This document shows positions 32,785-43,887 of a stretch of 64,000 nt of DNA, piece after piece. The notes under the pieces are model-generated. The model made no database searches, was not told where the DNA came from, and was given only the letters and a program-made list of their open reading frames with translations. The stretch lies in contig JAUIMM010000519.1 of NCBI GenBank assembly GCA_031769625.1, forward strand, positions 2,413,501 through 2,477,500. The letters run 5' to 3'. This stretch comes from Taudactylus pleione. Lineage: Eukaryota > Chordata > Amphibia > Anura > Myobatrachidae. A program made the translations under genes and the position numbers. Position 1 is the stretch's first letter. Every line of letters starts with the position of its first letter.

Positions 32785-33170
32785 TGGGCGTATCTATAAT
32801 GGGTACAGGGAATGCTGTGCACAAGGTCCCTTGGGTCCAGACGGGTCCATACCCCACACCCTGCACTGTTAAAATATTTATCTCTCCATCTGTGGCACAG
32901 ATATCACTGGAAATATGGCGCAGGCACCATGGGGTATATTTTCTAAAGTGTGGGTTTTTAGAAGTGGAGATGTTGCCCATAGCAACCAATCAGATTCTAG
33001 CTATTATCTTCTAGAAGGTGCTAGTTAAATGTTAAGTAGAATCTGTTTGGTTGCTATGAGCAACATCTCCACTGCTAAAAACTCTCACTTTAGTACATAT
33101 ACCCCCATGTTTCTGCAGAAATCACCGGGAAAATGGCACACACGCCATTTTCCCAGAGATCGGCGCATGC
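32785..33170. mobile_element. hAT-type MITE, CAGGGGCGTATC family, split and degraded
   Basis: GGGCGTATCTATAATGGGTA at 32787, with AATATGGCGCAGGCACCAT on one side and ATCACCGGGAAAATGGCAC on the other side of the foldback at 32931-33106. This is the same layout as 49470-49808, interrupted by a later insertion. The right end is not recognisable. Confidence 0.55.
32931..33106. mobile_element. Foldback MITE with GGGGTATATTTTCTAAAG ends (176 bp)
   Basis: The left half TTTTTAGAAGTGGAGATGTTG and CATAGCAACCAATCAGATTC faces the right half AATCTGTTTGGTTGCTATGA and CAACATCTCCACTGCTAAAA. It is nested in the MITE at 32785-33170. Confidence 0.82.
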
Positions 33171-33184
33171 TATTTTAAATTTTT

Positions 33185-33926
33185 TTGCAGTATACTATAT
33201 TATTAACACATTTATTTTGTCCCATGCTATGATTTATTCTCAGAGCATTTATAAAGTTTAAAATCTAGTGGGCGGGTCTGTAGTTCTCAGACTGAAAATC
33301 ACAGCTGCAATCAGCAGAATATAGATATGTTACACAATACTAATTACTGTAATGTTTGTTCTCCAAGGGGCCAAGGTTAAGATTTACTTTTGGTCATAAT
33401 CGCACTATAATTAGAGCTTTAATTACCTAGTTGTGATTAATGTAGGTCAATTTGCCATTCTCTTTGTCACTGTAAGCTGCCTTGTTCATCACTCATATTT
33501 ACCAAAGATGATTTGTTCTAAATAAAAGGAATTTTGGATTTCAGTGAGGAATTTGTTCTGGCGCCAGGATTGTTAAATGCACCTAGATTACCTGTCACAC
33601 GCAGAAAGGGATCTTTCTGTCATTGCTCACTTTGGATGCTCTTGCCTGAAACACAGGCCTTTTGATCAAGTGGCAAAGTGATTGAGTGCATTGTACTGCA
33701 TACTGACAAATGGGCTTGTCTATAATAACCTTTAGATGTGCATAAAGACAAGCTGCTAAATATGAGGATTTGATTAAGATATATTACCTCCGAGTACAAT
33801 TATCTCAATAAAGCTGTGATGCAAGTCACTTACTGTTACTCAGTAATAAGAGATATACTATAATTTAGATTGTATTTTTGTAAGTGTAGAGTGGAGGCAG
33901 CCATTTTGAGGCTAAACTGCAGCGTT
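33185..33926. other. Unique AT-rich sequence without repeats
   Basis: About 740 bp with no recognisable transposon or reading frame, in a window otherwise packed with repeats. It holds several TAATTA/ATTAG homeodomain-type cores (about 33400-33450). It could be a conserved non-coding element; only comparison with other genomes could show this. Confidence 0.4.
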
Positions 33927-33930
33927 CATA

Positions 33931-34528
33931 GGGCCTGATTCAGAGCCGGACGCTATTTGCGCTCGCTCGTTCAGAAAAAGGGGCCGGATATTTAAATAGA
34001 GCGCTCGCTCTTTGCAGTCTGTTGACGCCTCTATGTCTGAACGAGCGAACGAAACATGCGCTCGCTATATTTTTAAAACGCTCCCTGGCCGCTCGCATCA
34101 TATGTCATCTCCGCTATTTATTAGATTAATCGAGTACATCGATAGGCATCTGAACTGCTCGCAGTGCTTGTGGTAGCATTTTCCTACCGCAATCATGCGA
34201 GCAGTTCAGGCTAAAAGACAACCAAGTGACGTGGTCGATGACGCTGCTTTGTTAATTATGCACACCCTTAAAACGCCCGTTTTGACCGTTTGGCACGCCT
34301 GCGTTCGGATCACCACTCCCCGTTTTCAAGCACCTTCCCCTGTTATCACCCACAAACGCCTCATTCTGTGACTCAAATTAGCAGGCATTCGCTATTTTGC
34401 GAGCACACAATTTCCGACCGCAATGACTGGTTCATGCATGCGTATTACAACCCATACGCATGCGCAGTTGTGCGAACATCGCTCGGAGCGAACGAGCGGC
34501 CGCTTACGAGCGGCTCTGAATCAGGCCC
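33931..34528. mobile_element. Harbinger-type MITE (598 bp), TSD ATA
   Basis: Both termini read GGGCCTGATTCAGAGCC. Flanked by ATA at 33928-33930 and 34529-34531. Internal sequence matches the MITE at 21859-22457 along its whole length. Confidence 0.88.
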
Positions 34529-35813
34529 ATAGATCAGATCTGCTGTTCTGTGACAGGCAGGTTTCTAGGTCCCTGGAGTAGTTATACCCTGGGGGCACAA
34601 AGTACCTGTATGACACCACCACTACTGGGAAGGACGACAGAAGGCTTTTTATAAGCCTGTTGTAATTTAAACCACTAGGCTGTGTCAGAATACATTTAGG
34701 AGCAAGAGTTAACATGTATGGAGTTTCCCTTTTTAAAATTTAGGTGTCTATTTACTAGGCAGTGTTAGGAGACAATGGCCCTCATTCAGAGCCACTCGTT
34801 AACAGCAGTACGCTCGTTGCGTTCCGATGTTGAATAACCGCGCATGCGTCGGTGTAACACTGCGCATGTGCGTACTGCAGATTGCGAGTTTTTTTGGACT
34901 CGTTCCTAAAATAGCGTACAGGAAGTGACATGTCAAATGTGATTGACAGAACAGGGCATTTTAGGGTGTTGACGAGGGTGGAGATGGAAAAACGCAGGCG
35001 TGGCGAGGCGTTTTTGGGGCGTACATACATTAGCAGATGCGAGCGTAAAATGTGTACGGTCCGACTCCTACGTCACTGGATGATCCTCTTTCCCTTCCAA
35101 ATGCTCGCACAGCTTAGGGTCTGGATTACTCGACCACATTGGCGATGGCCTTCTCCTCCGTCCCTGGACTCCACGATGTTGTTGCGATTAATTGCGGGCG
35201 GGCAGAAGAGCAATTAGTGTTGGATTGAGAACCGGCTTGGTATGTGTTTTGAAATCAGTTTTTTGGGATAGCACAAAACGTACGCAGGTGGAACTCAGAG
35301 CTGCTAATGTCAGGATGACACAGTCAATTTGCGTACATTTGGGGGGGTTTATTTGGGCAGCAATTTGGTGGTTAGGGCCTATTGTAACAATAATTTCATC
35401 ATGTTTTCAGTTTCGCACCATTTTATTTGTGCCTCTTGAATTTGCCGAATTATATGAATTTTTAAACGTTCCTTAAAGAGCCCTTTTTTTTTTTTTTTTT
35501 TTTTTTTTGGCCGAGTTTTTGCCTTTTGGCCCAGGATTAAATGTAACCCATTTGTACAATAATTTCACAATCCAATGTCATTGTTTAATTTCCAATTTAT
35601 TGCTCAAACAAAAAAACTTATTTTAAAAATTTTGGGGACATCTTTTTTGCCCAAAGATATGTACCAAACTCAAACAAATTGGCCCAACATAACTGTTGAC
35701 ATAAACATACATCAAAAAAATAAAAACATTTCACAAGAAAGGAGAGGGAAGTTTTGACCCGAAAGGAATATGAGCCAAGCACAGAAGGATTGTGGGAAAA
35801 GTCACCATTGCTG

Positions 35814-37073
35814 TCACCGTTTTTTCACCCGTTTGGATGGGGGAGGGAGGGCGCCACACCGGGTCCGGGATGTCATCGGGCTGGCCTGTCCAGAGGCAGA
35901 TGTTGTGGCCTCTGGACTAGGCACAGGGCTAGGCACATTTGGAGGATTGGCTGATGTTGTGCCAGAGGTGGAGGATCCTGATGTTCCGGCAGGAAGGGAG
36001 GTCGGCTCCACCATGTGCTGGCGAACGAGCTGCTCCAGGGCATTGGCGATGCGGATGTTGGCCCTGGTATTTTCCGCCAGGGCCTGACCAATGGTCTCGT
36101 TGGCCGCAGCATTTTGCTCCAGGGCCTCAGCCACCCGTAGCAGACTGGCGTCCATCCTCTGCAGAATCTCCGTATGGGAATCCGATTTGAAATTGAGTTC
36201 TGTGAGGAGGGCCACTGCCTGCGAGGGGGATTGTCCTGGACTGGCTTCTGCAGGGTCCTCAGCCGGATGTACTGGTTCCTCCCCTGCAGAGCCAGCAGAA
36301 ATTCGGCGGCCAAGGCTCCCCTCTGGAGCAAACTCATCCGCCTGTGTCTCTGTTAGGAAAAAAGAGAAAAGCCTCACATTACAATCTACATATTGGCACA
36401 ATAACATTTCAGAGTTGATGACATCCAAAGATTTACCTGGGACAACATGAGGAGCCGCAAAGTCTGGCATGTCCGTATCCATGTTGGACACGCCAAACAC
36501 CTCCACAGGCTGCACACACCCCTGTGCCAGCTCTTCTAAATCCGTCAACTCCAATGACACAGGGGTGGGACCCCCACCTGTCCCCCTTGCATGCCTAGCC
36601 CTGTCCGCGAGTTTTTGTTTTAAGCGATATTTGAAGTCGCCCCATCTGTGGGAAAAAATGGAAGCCATTATCCTTTGGTTTAAAATGGGGTTTGTTTTTA
36701 GGGGGGGCAAGGGTTTACTTACTTATAATCACCCACCCTATTGACAGCAACGGCTACCTCTTCCCACATTCTCCACTTCTGGCTTAGACTCATATTCCTG
36801 TCTGCCTGTGGCAGGATGTCCACACACTTCTGGATCAAAACCTCCATCTCCTTTCTTGTGAAATGTGGCTGCCTTTTTTTTTGGGCCGCTTTGGCCGGAA
36901 TACTGGGCCCAGCAGCCTCTTCCAAGTCATTCTCCTCACCTATTTGTGTAAATTTACAGAATTCACAAAATCACAACTTGCCTAATCTTATGTTTCAAAT
37001 TAATCATTGATACAAAATGCATGAAAGACTTACCACCTGACTCTTGGGCATTTTTTCCCTGGTCTGTCGCCAT
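35814..37073 (-). CDS. Harbinger Myb/SANT-like protein (gene 1), copy 2, 9-residue in-frame deletion
   Basis: Minus-strand exons are 37073-37034, 36939-36723, 36645-36437 and 36349-35814, total 1,002 nt or 333 aa plus stop. Exon 2 is 27 nt shorter than in copy 1: the end of the exon, encoding VRLARDVKRR, is reduced to a single Lys codon before the donor GTAAGT. The predicted protein reads GDYK then WGDFKYR. The lost residues are in the third helix of the SANT/Myb fold, which contacts DNA in Myb proteins, so DNA binding is probably impaired. The tail ending SKRVKKR is intact. The exon-2 ATG of copy 1 is TTG here, which supports the upstream exon-1 start. Confidence 0.82.
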
Positions 37074-37584
37074 GTCTGAGGGCCAAACAAGAAATACACC
37101 AGAATTTGAATGTGTTTTCGTGACGTATTTATACATGCGTCCTTATTTTGCGGCCGCATCATTGATTGTGCGGCCCTATGATCCCTCCTTAATTTGTGTG
37201 GGAAACGAAACACTATTTATGGCTTGGTGTGTCTCAAGTCGAGGTGGCGTTTTTGGATTGTTGGAGGTTATCTTGGCTGGAGTTTATTGATTGCGTAGAA
37301 AGGAGTTGGCGGTTGGAGATTCGTTTGTTGGTTAGATTTGCGTTTTTTTTTTCCGTTATCTTTGTTGGTTTATATTTTTGGGACCTCGTTTCTTGATTTG
37401 GTAAGTTTTGTGAAGTCTAACTTTTGTTCAATTGTTGTTTCATTGTGTTTCTTATTTTTTTTAAATTTTGGATCCATAATTTCTTCTATTTTAGATTTTG
37501 TTTATTTTCGACCCAAAAGACCTTTTGATTTTGACTCTTATATATTTGCTCTTGGTAAGTCCATTTTTTATCTTGTATTTGCAA

Positions 37585-37938
37585 ACTAATTAGTGCATTT
37601 TTAGTAGTTACTCTTGTGACTTGTATTAGCGAACTAATTAGCGCATTTTTAGTAGTTACTCTTGTGACTTGTATTAGCGAACTAATTAGCGCATTTTTAG
37701 TAGTTACTCTTGTGACTTGTATTAGCGAACTAATTAGCGCATTTTTAGTAGTTACTCTTGTGACTTGTATTAGCGAACTAATTAGCGCATTTTTAGTAGT
37801 TACTCTTGTGACTTGTATTAGCGAACTAATTAGCGCATTTTTAGTAGTTACTCTTGTGACTTGTATTAGCGAACTAATTAGCGCATTTTTAGTAGTTACT
37901 CTTGTGACTTGTATTAGCGAACTAATTAGCGCATTTTT
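37585..37938 (+). repeat. 48-bp minisatellite, 7 units plus a partial (Harbinger copy 2)
   Basis: Seven successive 48-bp units from 37585 to 37920 and a partial unit, almost identical to each other. The repeat gives a 16-residue repeated peptide frame (TCISELISAFLVVTLV), which is an artefact. Copy 1 has two units. Confidence 0.95.
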
Positions 37939-38298
37939 AACAGCTTAATAATCATTCTAACTTTTGGGTGGTTTCTCTTTCGCTTTTTGTGCCAACATTT
38001 CGACCCATTTTGATGTACTGTGTTAAATGTCGCTTTGCTGTTTTGCTAAATGGGTGTTTGGCATATTTTAACTTTGGTCTAGCACAAAATTTGTAAACAA
38101 AAATGCACAGAGTGAAATGTGTCAAGTAATTTTGGTGTTTATTTTCAGTTTGGACGTATCATGACAATACCCCGGCATGTAAGCAGCAATGGATGGTATC
38201 ATCAAGCTAAGTTGTTTTAATATAGTTTTGGGGTGGGTCAAAAGCCTTACTTTAAAATCTTTGAATTTCAGGTTGATCTGGGGCGGATTGTTCTGGCC

Positions 38299-39420
38299 AT
38301 GCTCCCGGAAGCCGACCAACCTCAATCTCGTCCCAGGCGTAGGCATCGTAGGCATGCAAGGCCCCAGATATTTCGAACACGTGTCACCCTTTTTGGAATG
38401 CCCGATGATGAGGTTTTAAGACGCTACCGTCTACCTCCCAAAATCATCATAGACACTCTCTCATTAATAGAAAGTGATCTTGAGCGGCAAATTGACAGTC
38501 CAACAGCAATACCACCACTTACGCAATTTATGGCGGTGTTACATTTCTGTGCCTCAGGATCGTTTCAAACAACGGTGGGAATAGTGGCGGGCATCTCCCA
38601 ATCCTCCTTTTCCCGGATCCTGAGGGCAGTGATGGAGGCACTTTTCAAGCACCTCCATCATTTTATTCAAATGCCTTTGGATATGGGTGCCCTTAGTGTG
38701 GCCAAGGCCAATTTTTACCAAATAGCTGCCTTCCCACACATCATAGGGGTTGTGGATGGTACTCACATACCACTTCAGCCTCCAGCCCGGCTGGAGGCCA
38801 TATTTAGAAACAGGAAACACTATCACTCCCTGAATGTAATGGTGGTATGTGATGCCTCCCTCCAGATCCTGTCCCTGAATGCTAAATTACCCGGAAGTGC
38901 ACATGACTCCTTCGTCATCCGGCAATCAGGGATATGGCAGAAATTAACCAACCTACAAGCTGGTGATGCGTGGCTTCTGGGTAAGTGGAGACCTTTAGTA
39001 CATAACAATGTTAAGCTTGATACACAGTGTTCCTGATGTTGTCAATTCTTTTCCATAGGAGACAGTGGATATCCTTGCATGTCCTGGCTGCTCACTCCTT
39101 ATTTGGCTCCCACACCAGGCCCACAAAGTGCATTTAATTCCGCACTTACAGCCACCAGGCAAGTGGTGGAGCACTGTATCGGCATTTTAAAAGGCCGATT
39201 CAGATGCCTCCACCGCTCTGGTGGCGAGCTCATGTATTTGCCGGATATGGTGTCGAAAATTGTGGTCCTGTGTGGGATATTTCACAACATCGCCATAAGG
39301 AGTGGTGTCCCAATGCAGCCAGAGGATGCCTTACCTGAGGATGGCCCCCCCGAGGTTGGTCGGAGGTCAGTATGTGGGGGGGCCATATGCGATGATGTGG
39401 TGGCCAGATTTTTTAGGTAA
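38299..39420 (+). CDS. Harbinger DDE transposase (HARBI1-like), copy 2, intact
   Basis: Exons 38299-38980 and 39059-39420, 347 aa, with the same splice sites as copy 1. The catalytic residues D153 (VVDGTHI), D203 (GSAHDS) and E265 (VVEHCIG) are all present. It differs from copy 1 at a handful of residues, for example V38E, R98G, G144A, H214Q and R266H next to the catalytic Glu. The upstream acceptor TTTGAATTTCAG ends at 38271 and a donor-like GTAAGT is at 37401, again suggesting a non-coding first exon. AATAAA is at 39768-39773. Confidence 0.93.
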
Positions 39421-40237
39421 GTTTGAACAAAACAGTGTTTTAACCTAATGTGTTTGTGTTTGTTTGCGAACATCTAATTTTGTTTTCTATTTTTCAACAT
39501 CTTCGGTTTGTTCACATAATCTTTGGCACTACAACGCTCACTACTTCATGCTACCCTTACCAAACCTGGATCTGCTCATTTTGGGAATATATTCTGGAAC
39601 CCATATCGCAACGCCATTTTTGTGGAATCATTTTGGCATGGTCCTTCCTCAACCAGTTCTTGATTTGTTTTTTTTGGGTTTTTTTTTATTGGGTATGTGT
39701 TGTATTTGAGATTCTCACTGTGTGTTTTTTTTGTGAGTGACCACTTTGATTTCTCAGTTATGTTGTGAATAAATGTTTGGAGAGTTAAATGTTCTTCCTT
39801 TTTTTGGACGTTACCAGCAAGTTTAACCAGGTTAACACACCTTACATTTGACTAAGGGGTAATCCAGTACTGACGCCAGTTGAGCAAAAATGAAATATGT
39901 TTTCAGGTTCCCAACCCACACCAAAAGGAAGCCTGTCCAATCATTTGGCTTTGTAAGATTCGCCTAAGCAGCTTGCCCACCAACTAGGAACCTGTAAAAT
40001 GTAGAAATATCTAATTGCCACTACACACAAAAAGGGAAATGACATTGTTACTGTGTTTCTTGAGGGTGTTTTACATACAAATACAAAACCCAATCTAATT
40101 TTTAAAAAATGCAAAACCTTGCAGGAACAGTCTACTTATGTCAGGGTTAACTATCTTTGGTTTTGAAAAAACGAATGAGGCAGAACGTATATTAGAAATA
40201 AACAATTTATTTTGAAAAAGATAAAAACAAAAAAAAA

Positions 40238-41488
40238 CTACTGCCGAAGGATGCCAGACAGCCGGTCAAGGGCCACAAGCACCCCAATTACATTTTGGCG
40301 CATGTGTGCCACACAATCTTCGACCTCTTGCCGACGCCTCTGTTCCTCTGTGGGTGAGAAAAGTGTGTGGATTAATCAAACAATAGGGAATCCACATTAA
40401 AAAAACCAAAACACAACGAAATCACTCCAAAACCAAAATTTAAAAAAAAAGGGGTGCTGCAAAAATTACAAGGCCTATGTAGAAATACCCACAGGTGTGA
40501 TATGTGTATGTTGAAATCAGCAGGAAGAGGTAAAGGCAAACTGCTAAATCACCAAAAAAAAAACCAAAAATCACGAATAAAGGAACGACACATGATTACA
40601 TACAAACAGTTTGTGGTTAAAAAAAACGCAAAAGAAAAACATACCGGTAGCCAAAACGGCAGATCCCGAAGTCCCTCCATCTTCATCCTCGGAGGAGCCT
40701 TCATTCCCCAAAGAACGGGGCGGGGTTATCACGGACTCCGGGGAGGGGGTAATTGGAAGAGGGGTGGTTGGAGGAGAGGGGGAAGGGGGACGGAGGGGAA
40801 GGAGGCCCGACAGTTCCGGGAGAGGGTCTTGGAAGGCTTGGGAGGAGGGGGGAATAGGGGAATTATTTGGGGTGGAGTGTTGGCTGGGGGTGGGTGAGAG
40901 TGGGCGGGACCGCCGTCTGGCCGGACGGTGACGGCGTAGTCTTGCCTGTCCCCCTAAAAGATGTCAAACAAATTGTGGTTAGTTTCTGGCCAAATCCTGC
41001 CCAAATAACATTTTAAAATCACCCACCACCAACAAAAAACATGCAAATATGAGTAGAATGAATATATCAGAAATAGAGGGAAAACATGGTCATGCAGATA
41101 TGAGGAGAATGAATAAATAGGACAGACATAAAAACATGCACACGCAGATATGATGAGAATGAAAAAATAGGACAGACATGAAAACATGCACACGCAGTTT
41201 GCCCCACAAAGACAAACATGAAAACCACAATACATAACACTTACTTTCCACTATCTGCATGCGAAAGCATGCCAGCAAGCGGGGCGTTCGCCGTTGCAGG
41301 TCAGACCACCTGCGCTCCAGCTGGCCGATGTTGCGGCGTGAGCCGAAGGAGCGCAGGCGGGCCCGTGCCTCCGCATACGCGGAACGCTTTTGCCGGTTGG
41401 TGATGGGTGGAGGCTGGCTGGTGAGACGCCGATCCATCACCTCCGTTAGCACCAGCAGCTCGCGCCTGGTGAATGCGGAGGCTCTCAT
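40238..41488 (-). CDS. Second SANT/Myb-like protein (gene 3) of Harbinger copy 2, intact
   Basis: Minus-strand exons are 41488-41245, 40953-40645 and 40347-40238: 244+309+110 = 663 nt, 220 aa plus TAG, with uninterrupted frame. Exon 1 (residues 1-81) holds a SANT-like helical domain with conserved aromatic positions (FTRRELL, AYAEARARL, RRWSDLQ). Exon 2 is a Pro/Ser/Thr-rich linker with SSEDEDGG. Exon 3 forms a charged amphipathic helix suited to oligomerisation. It is different in sequence from gene 1. It sits at the right end, convergent with the transposase, and has its own AATAAA on the minus strand near 40203. Its role in transposition is not known to me. Confidence 0.78.
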
Positions 41489-42164
41489 GATGGCAATGGT
41501 GTTTTTCTTAAAATTAATATTTGATAAAGTGTGCCAAAAATTTCTGATTGGCTAATGTAGCTTGGAAATTAACAGGAGCAATTTGATTGGTTAGTGTATG
41601 AGTCATGTGTTCGACAGGGCCAGAAATCTCTGGCGAGTTATGATAGGCTTGATGCAGTGACATGCGTAAGCAAATTTAAATAAAGAAATGAACCCCGGAA
41701 AATATGCGGGGATCCACAGCAATAGAACAATTGTCTCATTGTGGCTAACATGTTTTTTGAGCAATAAAAGCGAATGTTTAAGCCGTACGTATTCTGCGGG
41801 TAAACACAAACACGGACAAGAGTAAAGTTTCTTGCATTGTGTTGAAAAAAAACAAACATTAAGCTAATTGATACATTGATTGGCATGATACGATTGATGG
41901 AGGTAGGCAGAATAAAGGAGCAGGTAATCGACATCTGACATGGCCACTTCCGGTTTATACTTGTGCGTGCGTTCCCTTCAAGCCATTTCGGGGATGTACG
42001 CTCGCTATTTCGCACGCTCGTTAGTTAGAGGAGGGGTCGTCTGAGTTTGGGGAGGATTTTTAGATGCGATCGAAAATACGAGCGAGCCCTTGAATTTAAA
42101 TATTTTTGTACGTACGCCTAACGTACGTGCGCCCACTTGCGAGTGGCTCTGAATGAGGGCCAAT

Positions 42165-42308
42165 GTGAAAAGTGATAAGGTGCCAGCCAATCAGCTCCCA
42201 ACTGCCATCTCACAGGCTGTGTTTGAAAAATGACAGTTGGGAACTGATTGGCTGGCACCTTATCACTTTTCACTCTGTCTCCTAACACTGCTTAGTAAAC
42301 AGACCCCT
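42165..42308. repeat. Inverted repeat arms of the foldback MITE
   Basis: GATAAGGTGCCAGCCAATCA faces TGATTGGCTGGCACCTTATC around a loop of about 50 bp. This is the right portion of the element carrying Harbinger copy 2. Confidence 0.85.
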
Positions 42309-43885
42309 CAATTTGTGTAGTCCTATAACAGTTAAGGGTGGAATTTTGGGACTGAGAACCCCATTTAATTACGATGCTTATTACCAGTTACGTATTTCAT
42401 TTAGTAACGCAGTGATACTAACAAATATGCCGTTGGTGTTTTAAATTACTTACTCATACAGCGTGGTCCAGTGGTGTCCCCCACCTTGGTGGCATCCTTC
42501 GCTCTGTTGCCGGCTCCTAATGCTGCCAGCGACGGGCTTTTGTGTAATGCGCATACACAACTGCCAGTCTACACATGCAAATAACACTTTCACCTGGTGG
42601 GGACTCGGCAATGCCTGAAAGGCTTAGCTGAAGCCGGAAAGGCTGTTGTTCAGTCCCCATTACCAGAAGTGAGGGCCGTATCGCTATCGACATCTATAGA
42701 TTGTGTAAGCAGTACAGTGACAAACAGCTGTAAGCTAAGCTTACCTACAGATACGGCCAGTTAGTTTGTTGCTGATCATGGCACAAATGTGCCCGTGAAT
42801 CGCAATATGCGCCATGCTACGCTATGGCGCGTCCCCGATTGTGGGAGTCCGTCTCCATTCAAACCTATGGAGACGCACCCACACGTCCCCGATTGCGGGA
42901 GTGCACCTCCATAGGATTGAATGGAGACGCTATTGCGCATCCCCAATTGCGGGAAGGCGTCTGCGCGACTCGCTGCGCTATAAGCAACAATGCAGCTGGG
43001 CCCATCTGTACATATTGTGATTGTCAGCTTTATTGTTTTGTGGGAGAGAATGGAAACAATGGCTACAGTATATATAAAAAAGAGAGAAATACAAAGAACA
43101 CTGCTTAAACACATACTGTACTAAGCAGTCACTCGCTGCTTTTTTTGTCTGTATGCGCAGTAAAATGTTAATAAACTCTGCCATGCTATAACTTAAAAGA
43201 ACATCATTAATAAACATAGGCAACAAAAGTGTTATCGTATAGTGTGTGAATGGTTTCATCTCTAATTTGCTCACAATACCACATACACTTGTTTGTGCCT
43301 GTCTTTAATAATTACAGGCACATATGCTTTACAGGTCTACATTGTTTCCCCCTATTTTTCTAATAACTGCATTACAAAGTGATATATTTTCCAGAAATTT
43401 TATACTCGAATTCATAAACAGGTTATTAAATTCAACTTGGGCATTAGATTTTAAATTAGTTCTGTAACGTGCGTCATAATATTATTTAGGCTTACACTTT
43501 GCTCAGATCTTGTAGCAACTCCCCAGAGCGATGCAACAAAATTAGAGGCATATATATGTTTAGGTAAGAAGTATGTTTTTTTTTTATTTTATGAGAAATT
43601 ATTTAACTGTACTATTGCTGGCGTACAGCGGATCGCTTCAGGCCAACACTGTCGGTTGCTTGTCACTATACTGAATTGGTTAAAACATAATTTGGAATTA
43701 TCGATGTGTCCTCCTCACACATTGTGGCTTTAGTCTCCCCAAACAGCCCCACTTGGCACGCCAGATCCTGTGCAACTCGGCCTTTCCAAGCGTCTTTTTC
43801 ACTCAAAATATGCATCTTATATGCTTAAATAAAACAACTGGAAGCGACAAAACTACTTAGCCAAACTGCACATTTGTATAGCTGT
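42309..43885. other. Non-coding stretch, with a short CpG-rich repeat
   Basis: No gene recognised. At 42825-42965 the motif CCCC(G/A)ATTG(C/T)GGGA occurs three times about 52-53 bp apart, with CTCCATTCAAACCTATGGAG inverted near 42906. The rest is unique-looking AT-rich DNA. Confidence 0.5.
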
Positions 43886-43887
43886 GT

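Larger units (their letters stand above)
34777..42161 (+). mobile_element. Harbinger transposon copy 2 (three-gene)
   Basis: 7,385 bp with near-perfect ends: GGCCCTCATTCAGAGCCACT at the left and the same 20 bases on the minus strand at the right. The 3-bp duplication AAT lies at 34774-34776 and 42162-42164. Gene order and exon structure equal copy 1. The size difference is mostly five extra 48-bp minisatellite units, offset by small deletions. The different duplication and different flanks show that it arose by transposition and not by segmental duplication. All three reading frames are open, though gene 1 has lost 27 nt. Confidence 0.96.
34742..42308. mobile_element. Foldback MITE split by Harbinger copy 2
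   Basis: The left piece 34742-34776 (TCTATTTACTAGGCAGTG) and right piece 42165-42308 (AGTGATAAGGTGCCAGCC, then GCTTAGTAAACAGACC) join into a foldback element of the same family as the uninterrupted copy at 46597-46795. The Harbinger insertion accounts for everything between. Confidence 0.85.

Noticed and set aside
37616..37948. 110-aa frame with a repeated TCISELISAFLVVTLV unit
   Set aside because: It is the 48-bp minisatellite of Harbinger copy 2 read in one frame; copy 1 has only two units and no such frame.
5529..42161. Segmental duplication as the origin of the two Harbinger copies
   Set aside because: The flanks differ completely (LINE in one case, foldback MITE in the other) and each copy has its own 3-bp duplication (TAT and AAT).
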